Part shown: piece after piece, positions 1 to 12,200 of the stretch | How positions within the stretch are numbered: position 1 is the first letter of the stretch | Layout of the letters: the number at the start of each line of letters is the position of its first letter | NCBI GenBank assembly: GCA_028023455.1 | Contig: JAQFVV010006700.1 | Span: 250,001 to 314,000, forward strand | DNA from: Epiperipatus broadwayi | Taxonomy: Eukaryota > Onychophora > Udeonychophora > Euonychophora > Peripatidae | Direction of reading: 5' to 3' | Length of the DNA stretch: 64,000 nucleotides | Notes under the pieces: model-generated | What the model saw: the letters and a program-made list of their open reading frames with translations, nothing else | The model's database searches: none | Told to the model about the DNA's origin: nothing | Program-made: the position numbers and the translations under genes

Positions 1-23
1 TATATGACTTAATACATTATAAA

Positions 24-224
24 ATCCCCATGCTTAAATTTATTCATGTGAATGTAAACAGCAGAATTTTTATCACCTAATTGCTTTATATCAAAATCCC
101 CATGCTTAAATTTATTCATGTGAATGTAAATAGCAGAATTTTTATTACCTAAATGCATTTAGGTAATAAAAATTCTGCTGTTTACATTCACATGAATAAA
201 TTTAAGCATGGGGATTTTGATATA
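24..224. repeat. Folded junction: two tandem minus copies facing one plus copy
   Basis: A sequence of about 62 bases (161-224) reads into the Penelope-like coding region on the plus strand. Its reverse complement lies directly beside it at 87-151, and again at 24-79. The centre of symmetry is the palindrome AAATGCATTT at 151-160. The three copies differ by only a few bases, so the structure arose by local copying of the element's truncated end. Similar head-to-head junctions are seen at the other Penelope-like sites here. Confidence 0.9.
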
Positions 225-371
225 AAGCCTTTGGAATGTATTAAGTCATATAATAAAAGGATGATAAAAGAAAGTTTATACATTAATGAAATAAAACCAG
301 AATTAAATAGGATGTTAATAGATAAACAGAAAAAAAAGTTTTTAATTAAATGTTTTAAAGGATATATATAG
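153..371 (+). pseudogene. Penelope-like polyprotein, C-terminal end of the GIY-YIG endonuclease domain
   Basis: The 72-residue frame ends in a TAG and shows the C-terminal half of a Penelope-type endonuclease. After an H-N-K segment comes DFDIKPLECIKSY and then KESLYI, whose Glu fits the conserved catalytic glutamate of GIY-YIG nucleases. The reverse transcriptase and the GIY and YIG strands are missing because the element is cut at the folded junction. The first dozen residues come from the palindrome, so the apparent start codon is not a real start. In the intact family this nuclease nicks target DNA for reverse transcription. It is a dead fragment. The family call rests on motif order and on resemblance to the copy at 29-30 kb. 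Confidence 0.6.
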
Positions 372-544
372 ATTTTTTTTTTTAATAAAAGGAAACTGTT
401 TCTCTTTGAATTGTGTTTGTTGGTAATAGGAAAGGGGAGTGAAATAGGGTATATTTTTGGTTATGAATATATTTTGTAATTTTTTGTTTATTTATTTATT
501 TTTATGGAATATGTGTTATTTGTTATATATATATATTATTTTAG

Positions 545-590
545 TGTGCCATGAAAAAGACTATATAAAATAGTCGAAACATTGGATTTT
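545..590 (+). ncRNA. Hammerhead-like motif, P1 element
   Basis: A perfect 6-bp stem (GACTAT / ATAGTC, loop ATAAA) is followed directly by GAAAC at 576-580. The first core strand should read CUGANGA; here it reads CATGAAAA, so it is degraded. It lies about 180 bases after the endonuclease stop, where known Penelope-like elements carry hammerhead ribozymes. Self-cleavage today is unlikely. Confidence 0.4.
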
Positions 591-660
591 TTTTAATGTA
601 ATAGTCATATAAAAACAAGTTTTAAAAAGGAGTTAGTTTGTTTTATTTCTATTTTGTTTA

Positions 661-1040
661 TTGCTTATTTATTTATTTTTGTAAACTGCAAAACTGATTT
701 TTATATATATATTTTAATTCTATCATTTTGCTTTAATATTTTAAAAATCAACAATTGTTGTAATGAATAATTTTTTTTAAGTTAGCACATGAAAGATTTA
801 AAACAATGAAAAGAAATTACTATAGCAACAAAATAGGATAATCACCATTGAAAAAAAAGAAAACAAGACTTTTACTTTAGTCTCTTTTACAAATTTTTTT
901 TTTGGCATAAATACAAAAACTATTGAATTGAGATATAGAATTACAAGTCAAGTTCATTGTAACAATGATATGAGTTGCCATCGGAACATTTAGTCTCTAA
1001 TCTATCTAAGAATATAGTTTCTCGGTACCAGAAAAAACTA
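661..1040. other. A/T-rich stretch, nothing identified
   Basis: The stretch has only homopolymer runs and short chance frames. I see no coding or repeat signal. Confidence 0.6.
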
Positions 1041-1896
1041 TCACAACACTTCCTTAATAAATAAAGTCTCATTAGTGGAATTATTTGTCACATTTGGACA
1101 AAATTTTCTACATTTAACACTCACATTATTGTATACCAAACACCTTGCATTAGCCTTGCCATCATTGGCCATAGAATGACAAGAACTAAATCTATGTATA
1201 AAGTTTTGTCTTTTAAGTACTTTGTTACAATGGTAAAAATGCATCGCACCCAAATCACATACATCCATGCGATTTGCAAATTTTTAATGAAGACTCACTT
1301 CACATAACAACCTATCAAAATTTAGATCCCTACTTTTAAGACTGCTGTATAAAAACAATTTGTCAAAATATTTTTGTCTTATCATGGCACTCTCTTCAAA
1401 AGAATATTTGACCATACTTTTCCTATAAAATTTGATTTCAGGTGACAATCTTATGTTTTCATTAACTCTAAAACTCGCTCTGTCATTTGAGTTCATACAT
1501 TGATTGCTATGCATTTCATAACAATAACACCCATCATTGAAGTTCTAAATTACTTATTTCTATATAAAAGCTATTAGTTTTACACACCTCACTCAAATAA
1601 AGTTGATCTTTAAAGAAAATCTATCACTATCCTTTTTATCCTGGCTCTTCTCAAACTCAAAATTTATCATTTATTACTGTCATCAATTCTGTACTTATTT
1701 TATCAGAGCTATCCTTTAATTCATCAGAGTCAGCTTTCAATATAGCCTCCATTTTAGCATTTAATCTAGCAGTTAGCTTTCAACTCTGCAATCCATTTAT
1801 TGCAATCCATTTTAATATATCCTCCATTTTTATCATCTCCATTAAGTCCTCTAAACTAATACTAGCACCACTTGGTATTTTATTAGTGTTATCCAT
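1041..1896 (-). pseudogene. Decayed ORF of unknown family, coiled-coil-like N-terminus, Cys-rich C-terminus
   Basis: Reading the minus strand from ATG at 1896, successive frames join into about 280 residues broken by frameshifts and stops. The start reads MDNTNKIPSGASISLEDL, followed by a charged, helix-prone stretch (LNAKMEAILKADSDELK). This recalls the heptad-rich start of the gypsy Gag at 46.5 kb. The last two open pieces are 1514-1284 (76 residues) and 1268-1041 (75 residues). The final piece has several Cys/His (CDLGAMHFYHC, SSCHSM, CRKFC). A primer-binding-like site lies upstream at 2567-2584, so the region may be the gag end of an old minus-strand LTR element. I do not recognise the C-terminal part; a vague likeness to the Cys motif of Helitron proteins was considered and not accepted. 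Confidence 0.35.
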
Positions 1897-2599
1897 ATTT
1901 ATGTTAAATAATGATTATAACAATATACATGAAGAATACTAATATATTTATATGACAGTTGTTACAATCCAAAGCTCACCACCCCTTGCCATTAACCTAT
2001 AACATAAATAATCAACTAAGCAAAATATAAACAACCTTATTTTGATTATGAGTTATAGCTATGCAATGATCCAAATTTCACTTCTGTGAAGTTATGACCA
2101 CCTCAGTTTATGGAAGATACCATTCGATACTATAGCATTGATAAGCCAAAGAAAAAATAATAATAAAATGATAATTGAGATCACCTTATCCAAAATTTTA
2201 CTTATGTGTAATAATAATAATAATAATACATCCACATTATATTGACATGTGGAGATTTTACATTAAGTCAAAATGTAACATTGATATGTTTAAAACATAC
2301 TAAAAATGCTTATACACGTTAAATAAACATACATTTAGTTAGTTAATGGTAGGTAATGTAATGATTGTGAGATAATTTCCATTCTTAAAATAATGGTGAT
2401 TTAAGTATGAATTTTATAAATTGAAGATTGACTCTAACCTATTACAAACAAACCACTATTATAATATATGAACCCTAATAATAAAATAAAAAAAATTTGG
2501 AAATTAAAACTCTACACCATTTTACATTATATGAGTACAGCCTCATTAATTGTTTACTTTTTGAGCCTTACATTGTTGGCACCAAATGTAATGGAATGT
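1897..2599. other. Non-coding, possible old LTR-element leader with primer-binding-like site
   Basis: There is no coding signal and one (AAT)n run at about 2210-2229. On the minus strand, 2587 downwards reads ...TTACA, two bases, then TGGTGCCAACAATGTAAG (2584-2567). This has the layout of an LTR end followed by a tRNA primer-binding site and lies about 670 bases upstream of the decayed ORF ending at 1041. No second LTR was found. Confidence 0.3.
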
Positions 2600-2699
2600 C
2601 CATTCGTCCTAATGGTTGCAATGAATTTAACCATTTAAATGAATTTAAATGGAAAAATTTAATTTAAATTTAATATAATTTTAATTTAATTCAAATTGT

Positions 2700-4552
2700 T
2701 GGATAGTTGGAGTAATACAAGAGTAAGATTATTATTTAAAGGAAAGAGTAAGGATCATAGAAAATTAAACAATAGCGGTAACATCAGTTTTATATAAAGT
2801 TTTCTCATATATGGTGACTAGAAAGGTTGCGAAATGGATGGAAAGGAATAATATAGTAGGGGAAATGCAAGGAGGTTTTAGATCGGATAGATGTGTAGGA
2901 GATAGTTTATTTGTAGTTACATAACTTATGGATATGAGTAGGAATTCAGGTAGACAGTTATATATGAGTTTTATAGGTATAGAGAAAGCATATGATAGAG
3001 TAAATAGAAATAGATTATGGGTAAATTTGGGAATGGATGAAACTTTAGTGGATATTATTAAGAAATTATATGAAATTAATTACTATATGTATCAATTAGG
3101 GAATATAAAATCAGTTAAAGTTAAAAATGGGGTGGGATTAAGGCAAGGATGCCCTAGGTCACCTACCTTGTTTTTGTTGTATTTGAGTGAAATGGAGAGA
3201 GCAATAGAAAGATTAGGAAAAGGGATAGAGATACCATTAATAGGTGGCAAGGGAGTACATATTTTGTCAGGTTTTTTTGCGGGTGATGTCTTTTTGTGTG
3301 CAGAAAGAAGAGAAGATATGGAGGTTATGCTGTGGACATGTGCAAGGGTGGATAAAGAGATGGGGATTAAATTTAGTGAAGAAAAATCAAATATAATGAT
3401 GGTTAATACTGGGGAAAGAAGATGTAGAATTTGTCTTGGGGGATATAAAGTTAAGGGTGGTGAATTGATATAGTTATTTGGGAATCATCTTAAGTAATCA
3501 GGAAAATTGCTTGGATGAATGGGAGAAAAATTGATAAATGAGTGTTTTCATATAATAAATATGATGCAGCTAGAATTGTATGGAAGGGAGTTGCAGTATG
3601 GTAATGATGTGTTATGTGTTAGTAACGGGGTATTAGATTACTTGGAAAAAGTACAAAGGAAAGTAGGAAGGCATGCATTGGATGCAGATGTGTGGACAAC
3701 AAGGGAGGCTATTCAAGGAGAAATGGCATGGTCAAGTTTTTATATGAGAGATACAAAAAGTAAAATGAAAATGTTTGGTAGGTTGCAGTTTATGGATAAT
3801 AAAAAAATAGCCAAAATAGTATTTAATTGTGTTATGAGTAAAGGGCAGGCAACAATATGGGTGACAAAGGTAATGCAGTAGGCAATGATTTGGATAAAGA
3901 ATTTATATCAGTATACTTGTACAAAAGATGGGATGATTGTGTTAGGACTCTTGAGTGTTGTAGTGGTAAGGAATGGGTTAAAAAAATGGATGCATTAATA
4001 AAGAATAGGGAGTTGGAGAGGTGAAGAACTAGTATGGAGAGTAAAAAGAGTTTAAATATATATAGAGGTAAACGGAACATTAGGTGCGAATTAATTTATG
4101 ATAATAGCAAAGAACATAGTTTATTGTTTAAGGCTCGAATGGGATCTTTAGCAACAAGAGACTATACATGTAAATGGAAAAATATGGGTGATTTAATCTA
4201 AAAATTGTGTTAGGAAGGCATAGAAAATATTAGGCATTTGTTAATAGATTGTAAATGCTTGAAAGCAGTAAGGGTACAATCAATGAGAGGTCAGTGCAGC
4301 TACCTTGCAAGCAAGCAATTGGTTGCAGATGGTTGTTGCGGGTTTGTCTCCCAGCCGATGCTATGACATATGGAAAAGAAAATAATGAAGTTATGTAAGA
4401 ATAAATATGAACAAAGTGATTATACAGAAAGTGGGTTTTTGGTTTTTATGCTGGGTTTGGGAAAAGATAAGGTGAAGTTAGATATAAAGGCCATAGAATT
4501 GACAAAAATTATGTTGTGGAAATGGGATGGAGCAGATTATGGGAAAACTTAG
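2700..4552 (+). pseudogene. Non-LTR retrotransposon reverse transcriptase, decayed
   Basis: The region reads through frames and stops as a LINE reverse transcriptase. Pieces seen include the start of the RT (about 2730-2925), then in 2928-3473 the motifs LYMSFIGIEKAYDRVN and LRQGCPRSPTLF. The catalytic box is mutated: FFAGDVFLC stands where FADD is expected, so a catalytic Asp is now Gly. A stop at 3473 breaks the frame; 3519-3881 continues with the thumb/linker region (LEKVQRKVGRHALDADVW). Around 4200-4260 spaced Cys and His residues suggest the C-terminal CCHC motif, and 4370-4552 is the last coding piece. ORF1 and the endonuclease are absent, so the copy is 5'-truncated. The lineage was not assigned. 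In life the protein copies element RNA into DNA at a nicked target. This copy is dead. Confidence 0.8.
4275..4365 (+). other. Small insertion with tRNA box-B-like sequence inside the LINE
   Basis: About 90 bases interrupt the C-terminal coding region. They are more G/C-rich than their surroundings and contain GCGGGTTTGTCTCCCAGCC, which resembles a T-arm/box B. A short tRNA-derived insertion is possible; no duplicated target site was identified. Confidence 0.25.
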
Positions 4553-4798
4553 GGTCAGGGATGGAAAAGGAAGGTAAAGTTGCTAGAAATGGAAAGGGAA
4601 GGTAAAGTGGCTAACAGGTTTTTCTGTGCATAGTTGCTGAGTGATTCCTGACTCCATTTAAGGAGAAATCACAGTGCATCACATCGGTTAATTCTAAAAA
4701 TCAATTTATTATAGTTTTCTCTAATATTTTATCAAAATTAGTGGTGCAGGTGACAATGTAAGCCTGTTTCTATTGTATTTAAGCAATTAAATTACAAA

Positions 4799-7041
4799 AT
4801 GAGCAGGGTTTTTGGTTTCCTTGATCAAGAAACACAGATGTCAAGTCCAATTACAAGATCGCATAGCAATTCAAACGTTAGATAAGCCTTAGTTAAGCTT
4901 GGCATAAGCCCTCAAGCAGAACAAGTTGAAAGCTCTTTCAGTTATTCTAAACCCTTATTTAATAATCAGGAGGGTTTAAATAACCTTAAGCATTCAGGGA
5001 AAAGCTGACAAAAGCAGAAAGATTTATTTACAGATCATAAATAGAAAACTGCTTTAACCACAAATTTGCAACAAAAAGCTGGTACGATCGATATTATCAT
5101 AATCTTTAAAGCATCAGAAAAAACATGGTTTCCCATATTAAAACAATTAAATCTAAGTCCCCTAACAAAAAGACAAAAATAAGTGATCAAATCAAAATAC
5201 CTAAAATTAATTCATTTCAATTTAAAAATCAAATGATAAATTATGGAACAGAAAAGTTTAAAAACATTAAAATTGCAGGTGTCGCTTTACTGGAAGCAGC
5301 CACTTTCCACTGTAAAGAAAAAAATGACAAAGAAATAATATTAGAGTTCCAAAATGGAGATGCTGACAAAAAAACACTCCCAATCTTATACTAACAATTT
5401 TATTCCACTGCATCAAAGCTTAAGTGAAAATTTGGACTCATTATCCAATACTAATGATCACAATTTGATTCACAGGTGATTAACAAACCACAAACAACCA
5501 CAAGAAATATGAATTGAGCAAAATCTACTCAACACTGATTATCCTTGTCTCAAACCTAGTTTAAAAACTAAAAATACACAGTCTGGTAATATCACAATAA
5601 CTAAACAATCTGCCACCTCTGTTGGACTATTACAAACCACAGTAAACATTTCAAATCAAACAAGTAATCAAACCTATGCTACTGCACTTTGAAAAAACAG
5701 GGCCAAAACACCAAATTTAAGTACATTGGAACAGATATCTCAATTTAAAATTCTAGACTTTGTAGATGAAGAAAATTATACACTAACCAATGAAGAACCT
5801 GAATCTCAGGCAAACCAGCAAACTATATAAACATCCTTTTACCTTGTCTTAAATCTAGTGTAAAAAACTAAAAATACACAGTCTGGTAATATCAATAACT
5901 AAACAATACAAACCACAGTAAACATTTCAAATCAAACAAGTAATCAAACCTATGCTACTGTGCTTGGAAAAAACTACCAAAACACCAAATTTAAGTACAC
6001 TGGAACAGATATCTCAATTTAAAATTTTAGACTTTGTACATGAAGAAAATTACACACTAACCAATGAAGAACCTGAATCTCAGGCAAAGCAGCAAACTAC
6101 ACAAACATCCTTAAATAACTATCTTACAATCAGCCAGGAATTCAACTTAAGAATACCTCCACTACTCTTTAACTCCTTCCTGAATTCCCCTAGTGACCAT
6201 ACCTAATTCTCTATTACCAATGATAACTGCAACCTATTTACCTTCCCAATGGACAATTTCTTTGAGCTTCTAAAAAATCAACAACTAGGAGAAGCCACAA
6301 TCCGAACATATACCACCATCCAAACAGAAGGTATTTTGTAGTTACATTTCATGAATTTCATAACATACTTTAAACAGAACTGTTCAAAAGGAATCAACTT
6401 TTCCTGAACCATAAATACTTAATCAAAATTGAGATAAATAGACCCAGAATCATTCATGGCTTAGCACATAATTGTTGCCTAAATTTCAATGAATCATACC
6501 TTCAAAGATTACTACCTAAATATGGAACTGTCACAAACTTTCAAATATCTCATTGAAAAGGGGGCAGACTTCAAATTATTATCAAATAGCACAACCTTCT
6601 TGCTCAAACTCAATAAAGACTACTCTCCACTGGACATACCCTCAACACTAGAAGAACAAAAATGTCTCATCATCTCAATTTGTGGTGTACAGCCCCAATG
6701 CTTTTTTGTGGTGATCAAACCCACCTTGTTAAGGCCTGTCCAAAAAGAATGTGTGAAGCATGCAACACCAAAAAAAGTAAAAACCACAAGTGCACTCCAA
6801 ATATTCATAACTTACAACACTTATGGACTTCACCTACCTCCAATACTTTGGAGGATGAAAAAGCACAAGCTGATGAAACACATGTGGACATTACTCAATC
6901 AATAGAACCACAACACCTGAGTTCAAAAAAAGAATCCAGTGATGTTTGTGTTACTTTCAAACAGATATCCACATCCTTACTAAATCAGCTGCCACAAGAC
7001 ACTATATCAATACCACCTGGGATTGAGTCACAGCAACTGTA
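4799..7041 (+). pseudogene. LINE ORF1 (Gag-like, zinc knuckle), decayed and internally duplicated
   Basis: A possible start at 4799 gives MSRVFGFLDQETQMSS. Ser/Asn/Gln-rich text then runs through frameshifts to about 7041. Near the end (about 6690-6800) is a zinc-knuckle pattern: a C in QPQC, then after a frame change CGDQTHLVKACPKR, CEAC and HKC. This is the usual C-terminal nucleic-acid-binding part of LINE ORF1 proteins, which package element RNA. The frame shifts by one between the first Cys and CGDQTH, and several stops lie upstream, so no full protein can be made. A stretch of about 300 bases is duplicated at 5543-6112. It sits immediately before the endonuclease at 7495 in the expected ORF1-ORF2 order. 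Confidence 0.65.
5543..6112 (+). repeat. Tandem duplication inside the LINE ORF1
   Basis: Unit A is about 5543-5841 and unit B about 5842-6112. Both start CCTTGTCT and share long matching runs, such as the stretch coding for NLSTLEQISQFKILDF. Unit B lacks a short segment and both have point changes, so the duplication is older than the hAT or gypsy insertions here. Confidence 0.85.
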
Positions 7042-7494
7042 ACTCATAACTAACTAACAACAAGGATACAAACAATCACACTCACTGCAGATAACACAAA
7101 TGGATTCACTGCCACCAAATAACAAAAGGAAAACTCAAGATTCCTCTGGATCTCCACCTGATGAATTAAGCAACTCAACAGCTGACTCTGATGCAGAACC
7201 TAATCACTCAACACACTACACACAGAATACAAGAAAGAAAAAAGAAAACAAAAGAACTAAAGCATAATCTCAAGCTAGTCAAGAAGTGAATTTTCCTGAA
7301 GTTTTATCCTTCACAAAGTGCCAGAATGAGAACACTCCCAACCTAAATCAAAACAAGATAACCAGAGTACCAGATCAAACTCATCCAACTACAATGTCTC
7401 AAGCCACTGATAGCATTTCTCAAGAAATATAAGGTCCAGTCAAACAACTGGTCCTCACTTATGAGCACACTCGTCTAATATCCAACTATGCAAC

Positions 7495-7950
7495 TTAAAA
7501 TAGGGGGAATTAACATAAGGGGTGTCAACTCCCTTAATTGTGTCCATGCAATTAAAAGATAGCTTGAAAAATCAAACCTTCACCTAGTTTGTTTTTCTGA
7601 AACTAAATTACATTTACAATCTGACTATAGAATACAACTAATGTAACAATATGGCTTTTTTCATTATCTCCTCAAACACTGTCTCATCTGGAGTTGCTTT
7701 CTTAATTAATGAAAATTTGGCTTAATCAGAAAATTAGAACTCTACCTTAACAAAGAACTACTATCTAACTATTTCCAACAACTCAATCAACATAATTTAC
7801 CTCTACCTCAAAAATGATATCAACCTAATCCACTTAGTCATGATGTCAATCTAATCCTCTCACTCATTAACAAGCTCAATTCTCTACTTTCATCCAATGC
7901 CTCACCTACAATGTGCTTTGGTGATTTTAATATATCATATCACCAATTCA
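7495..7950 (+). pseudogene. LINE ORF2 N-terminus, apurinic-type endonuclease, truncated
   Basis: The translation opens with LKIGGINIRGVNSLN and continues to LVCFSETKLHLQSDYRI, the first two conserved blocks of LINE APE endonucleases (the Asn in INIRG and the catalytic Glu in SETK). About 330 bases later comes CFGDFNISYH, carrying the GDFN metal/catalytic block. Between them are stops and frame changes. After 7950 the sequence falls into a three-unit tandem repeat and no RT follows, so ORF2 ends in the endonuclease. The enzyme would nick target DNA to prime reverse transcription. Confidence 0.7.
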
Positions 7951-8485
7951 CCATGAAATACCTAAATCTACTCTGCAGAGTCTTGTTGAGTGGAGAAGAG
8001 TTCTTTTCTCTGGAATCTTTCTTTTTTTACACATGCCAAAAGAAACCACTGATAGATCTTCTTTACTACTATCCCAAACTCCACTTTAACCTTAATGCCA
8101 CTTCAATTAATACCCTTTTCAGATCACTTAGCCTTGTTATACCATGAAATACCTAAATCTACTCTGCAGGGTCTTGTTGAGTGGAGAAGAGTTCTTTTCT
8201 CTGGAATCTTCTTTTATACATGCCAAAAGAAACCACGATAGATCTTCTTTACTACTATCCCAAACTCCACTTTAACCTTAATGCCACTTCAATTAATACC
8301 CTTCTCAGATCACTTAGCCTTGTTATACTGTGAAATACCTAAATCTACTCTGCAGAGTCTTGTTGAGTGGAGAAGAGTTCTTTTCTCTGGAATCTTTCTT
8401 CTTTTATACATGCCAAAAGAAACCACTGATAGATCTTCTTTACTACTATCCCAAACTCCACTTTAACCTTAATGCCACTTCAATT
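7951..8485 (+). repeat. Three-unit tandem repeat, about 190 bp, at the break in the LINE
   Basis: Units are 7951-8141, 8142-8327 and 8328-8485 (last one partial). Each starts with a ...TGAAATACCTAAATC phrase and contains CTCTGCAG and GTTGAGTGGAGAAGAG. Units differ by a few bases and small indels. The first unit continues the LINE reading direction, so the repeat was made from LINE sequence. Confidence 0.93.
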
Positions 8486-9194
8486 CTAATAGTTAAAACT
8501 TATAATTAAATAAATACTATATTTTAAAGCATAAATGATATCTAATAATTATATTTAATATTATGTTTTAAAAGTAATCTTTGTGGTAGAGAAAAGTTAT
8601 ATTTAGTTCTATGCTTTCAAAATTATTATTCCAAATTTTATATTATTATATTATTTATTTAATATAATAATTGTTGCAAATAACATTTAATATTTGCAGG
8701 CAGAATTTTGATACAATCTGTCTCAGTTGTGAGTCATGTGACCTGTATAATACAGTCATGAACACATGCTTATACTAGTATTTGTATTAACAAAGTTCAA
8801 AATATTTTAAAAATTACATTATAGAATCGAATATATTTATTTACCTATCACAAAAGCAAATATTAAAATTAATTGTTATAAAATGTTTTAAATAGTATTA
8901 CAAAACAAATGCAGTTAGTAAAAATTAAATATTTTGTTTTAAAATAAAATAGATAAATTAAATATAAAAAGTGGAACAGATTGATAAAATATTGCTTTTA
9001 AAAGTCATTTTAAAATGGTTTAATTAATTTTAGTAAAGTGTATAAAATTGATTTAAGATTAATATTTTCAATAATATTTTAAAATAATAATGAGTCATAT
9101 TTTATTTTTGAAATTTAATTGTGTGATACTGTAGTAATATGCAAATTAAGTATCAGATGAAAAGCAAAATCCACCAATAAGATAAGGTATTTTG
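8486..9194. other. A/T-rich, nothing identified
   Basis: No open frame or family signal. A short phrase around 8715-8750 (TCATGTGACCT with a following CAGTCAT) loosely resembles 19340-19370; too short to name. Confidence 0.5.
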
Positions 9195-9245
9195 GAGGGT
9201 ATAAATACTGCTGCACAATTAATTCTAGGCAGTGATAGTAATTTT
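9195..9245 (+). promoter_or_regulatory. Possible TATA-type core promoter
   Basis: GGAGGGTATAAATACTGC at 9194-9211 contains a clean TATAAATA (9200-9207) on a slightly more G/C-rich background, with a CAGTG about 30 bases downstream. A/T-rich DNA gives such boxes by chance, and no gene was recognised after it. Confidence 0.2.
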
Positions 9246-12200
9246 TTAAAGTTATACTTCTTTTAGAAATTTTATTTTTAGTCAGTTTAGTGCTTTCATA
9301 TAATTTGCAAACTGACAGGATATTAATTTTTAAGTATTTGCAAAGAGAGTGTAGTATAAATAAATTATAATAAAGTTTATTAAAAGGATGCAGTGCTAAA
9401 TTAAAGTTCCTTTTACCAAGATTTTCGTCAAAACTTAATATGACTTCATGGTAAAAAATATGGAAATGCCAACCAATAATACATGCTTAATTAAGAATGT
9501 TTTAAAAGTAAGAATGATAATTGTTAATATAATATTAGTGATTTTAACAAGGAGAACTATTTTAATAATCAAAGAATTATATTGGACACTGTGCAGAAAG
9601 CTTAACGGGAAAGCTAATTATAAGTTTAAAAAAATAACGCATTATTATTATAGTAGCGAGATAGTCGTATTCAAAACTCTCAAATAATATGACAAACTTA
9701 TAATAAATTTATGGAAAATAATGCTATGGAGATAAATGTTTTATCCTTTTTGAAGGAAAACATTGTGAATATTTTAAAGAAAAAGCTGTCAGAAATAATT
9801 TCTAAATGGATATTCTAAAGCATATGTAATAAAACCTAAATTATATAAGGTTATACGCGTTCATAAAAATTTATTAAAAAAGACCGATAATTTGTATCAT
9901 AATGGAAAATAACTATAATTGGATAATAAATGGTAAATTATCCTGACAAATAAACCGGATATATGATGAATTCTAAATAAGAAATTACTGAATTTATGGA
10001 AACAATATTTTAAAATTGGGAATAAAAGCTTCGAAAATATTATTTTTCAACATTATAGTTTTATTATTATTTTAATAATCATTGTTCTGGACAATAGAAA
10101 CTATAAACTATTATCCTATAAACTTTTCCAGAACAGATCAATGATTATTTTATTTAATTTTTTTAGGTTTTCAGACATCATACTTTATTATTTTATCATT
10201 CAATTTTAAACTTCGTTTGTCGCACAAGAAGGAGTTTTAAAGCACGTGTGCCAAGTTCGGGGAAGTTTTGTTGTTTCATCGTCAAGCACAACAGAACTTA
10301 GCAATGGTTGGGGGTTTTAATTGCTCTTGAAGAGAATTTTTTTAAAAAAAAAAACTCTCCAGGAAGTAAAAAAAAAAACATTTTATTTTAAAGAACATTC
10401 ATTTTCATCGAGAAGATATATGTAATTCTGTCTCAATTATTTTCATTAACTTTAGTTTTAAAAGTGTAATATTATTTAATTAGTAGAATAGGTACACAAA
10501 TATTAATTTAGTACTAATGATATTATAATTATAGTAAATAATGTGATAATTTAAATAAGTTAATATTTTTAAGTGTTGAAGTATGGATGTATATCATATA
10601 TGCAATGTTTATTTTGATTGATGGACACGAAGACATCATAAGTGATTACAAGTTGATATCACTTAGATAATAGTTATGAATATTGATATTTTATGATGTA
10701 TTTTTTTTCTTTGCAGATTGTCAATGAATTATATAATATTGAAGTATGAATGTTAGGTTATATGTAAACACACTTATACAACACATTTAAATTATAAGAT
10801 TAGAATTTATTTATTCTAGGAATATGCATACTTTAATTTCATATTATTAATATAACGCAACATGATGATGAATAATTATATGATTCTTTTACAAAGAACT
10901 TTAATATTATTAGATATTTAAAGTATAGATAATGACTATTTAGTATGTTGTTTAAGAATATTGGATAGGAAAGTAAAGCAAACTTTTCTTGAAGATTAGT
11001 GAGATCTATCTAATTATGATTGAATTTTATTTATTTTGAATATGTGAATTAGTTTCATTTGTTGGTGTAAGATTTGATAAATCTATAAGGAAATTTTGAT
11101 AAGATAGTGACTTGGTAGTAATCTTGAGAACATGAACCCAATGAGATGTTACTAATGTAGGACTTATTATGGGAATAGGAATAACATTTTGTAATTTTAT
11201 TAAGTATACGAGTATAGTTAACAAAGCCCTATAGCTGATATATTTTGTTTGTGGGCAGTGTCTATTTTATTTGAATACTGATGTTTTATAAAGTTGAAAT
11301 AATAGTTTGACATCATTGTTGGTAGTGGAGGACATTAGACAAATAGGTCATGCCTCTATTTTATAGATACACTGTGCCATGGTGTTTTTTTTATCTAATA
11401 TGTACTATGAGTAAGACTCTAGTTTTCTTCCCTATGCCTACACATCTATTTGCTATCACGATTTTCCAAAGTAATTACATCACACAGTATTGTATTTTTT
11501 GAAAAGAAATGATAAATAATTTAGAATTTAAGAACTGTTATTGAATGAATAAGATAGGTTCATTTACTTAAGGAGGAGTAGATTTAATGCAAGTTGGAAT
11601 TGAAAATCCAACAGAACCAAATGATAAAGAATATTTGAAGTTATTTAATATTTCAGAGGAACTTAGCAAAGTTTTTTTTGCAGAAATGACGTCTCTAGCA
11701 GTGGCAGGGCAGAAAATAAGAAAGCACCTTCAAATATTTTATTTTATAAGTATTGCATATTTTTTAAGATATAATGTAATAACACAAAACAGTACAAGAT
11801 AAGTATAGGTACAATTTTGTATTTATTTAAATAATAAAAGGTACATCAATAGTTGCAACTATTTCGTATTAAAGTAATATTAAGTGATAGATATTAGGTA
11901 TCATAATATGATTGGTTATAATGTTCACGTATTGTATTAATAGATCAACAGTGGATATTTTGGGTATAATATTAATAACATTGCAAAATTGAGAAATTGT
12001 TTAGTAAAAAGATCCATTTTCGATATTGTTATATTTTTGTGTTTTCTGATTCATGCTTCAATGTATGTTTGAAGGAAGCATATTGCAATTATAGTTAAAG
12101 AGATAATATTTAGAATAAATATAAGGTGATTATAATTTATCATAAAAAATTAATAATAAAGAGATATAAAAATTTGTAATATTATTTTAAGTCAGGGTGA

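Larger units (their letters stand above)
1..660 (+). mobile_element. Penelope-like element, family P1, 3' portion
   Basis: The segment holds the end of a GIY-YIG endonuclease reading frame, an A/T-rich 3' region, a hammerhead-like stem at about 549-585 and a tail of the form TTAGTTTGTTTTATTT near 631-648. The same order and a similar tail occur at 29.0-30.64 kb, which is why I treat both as one family. The 5' side is cut by the folded repeat at 24-224, so only the last part of the element is present. The exact 3' boundary is uncertain. Confidence 0.6.

Noticed and set aside
1041-1268. Helitron-type Cys motif
   Set aside because: Cys spacing only partly fits and no Rep or helicase motif lies near.
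9448-9687. 79-residue frame downstream of the TATA-like box
   Set aside because: Composition-driven Ile/Leu/Lys content and no homologous motif; promoter and frame cannot be linked.
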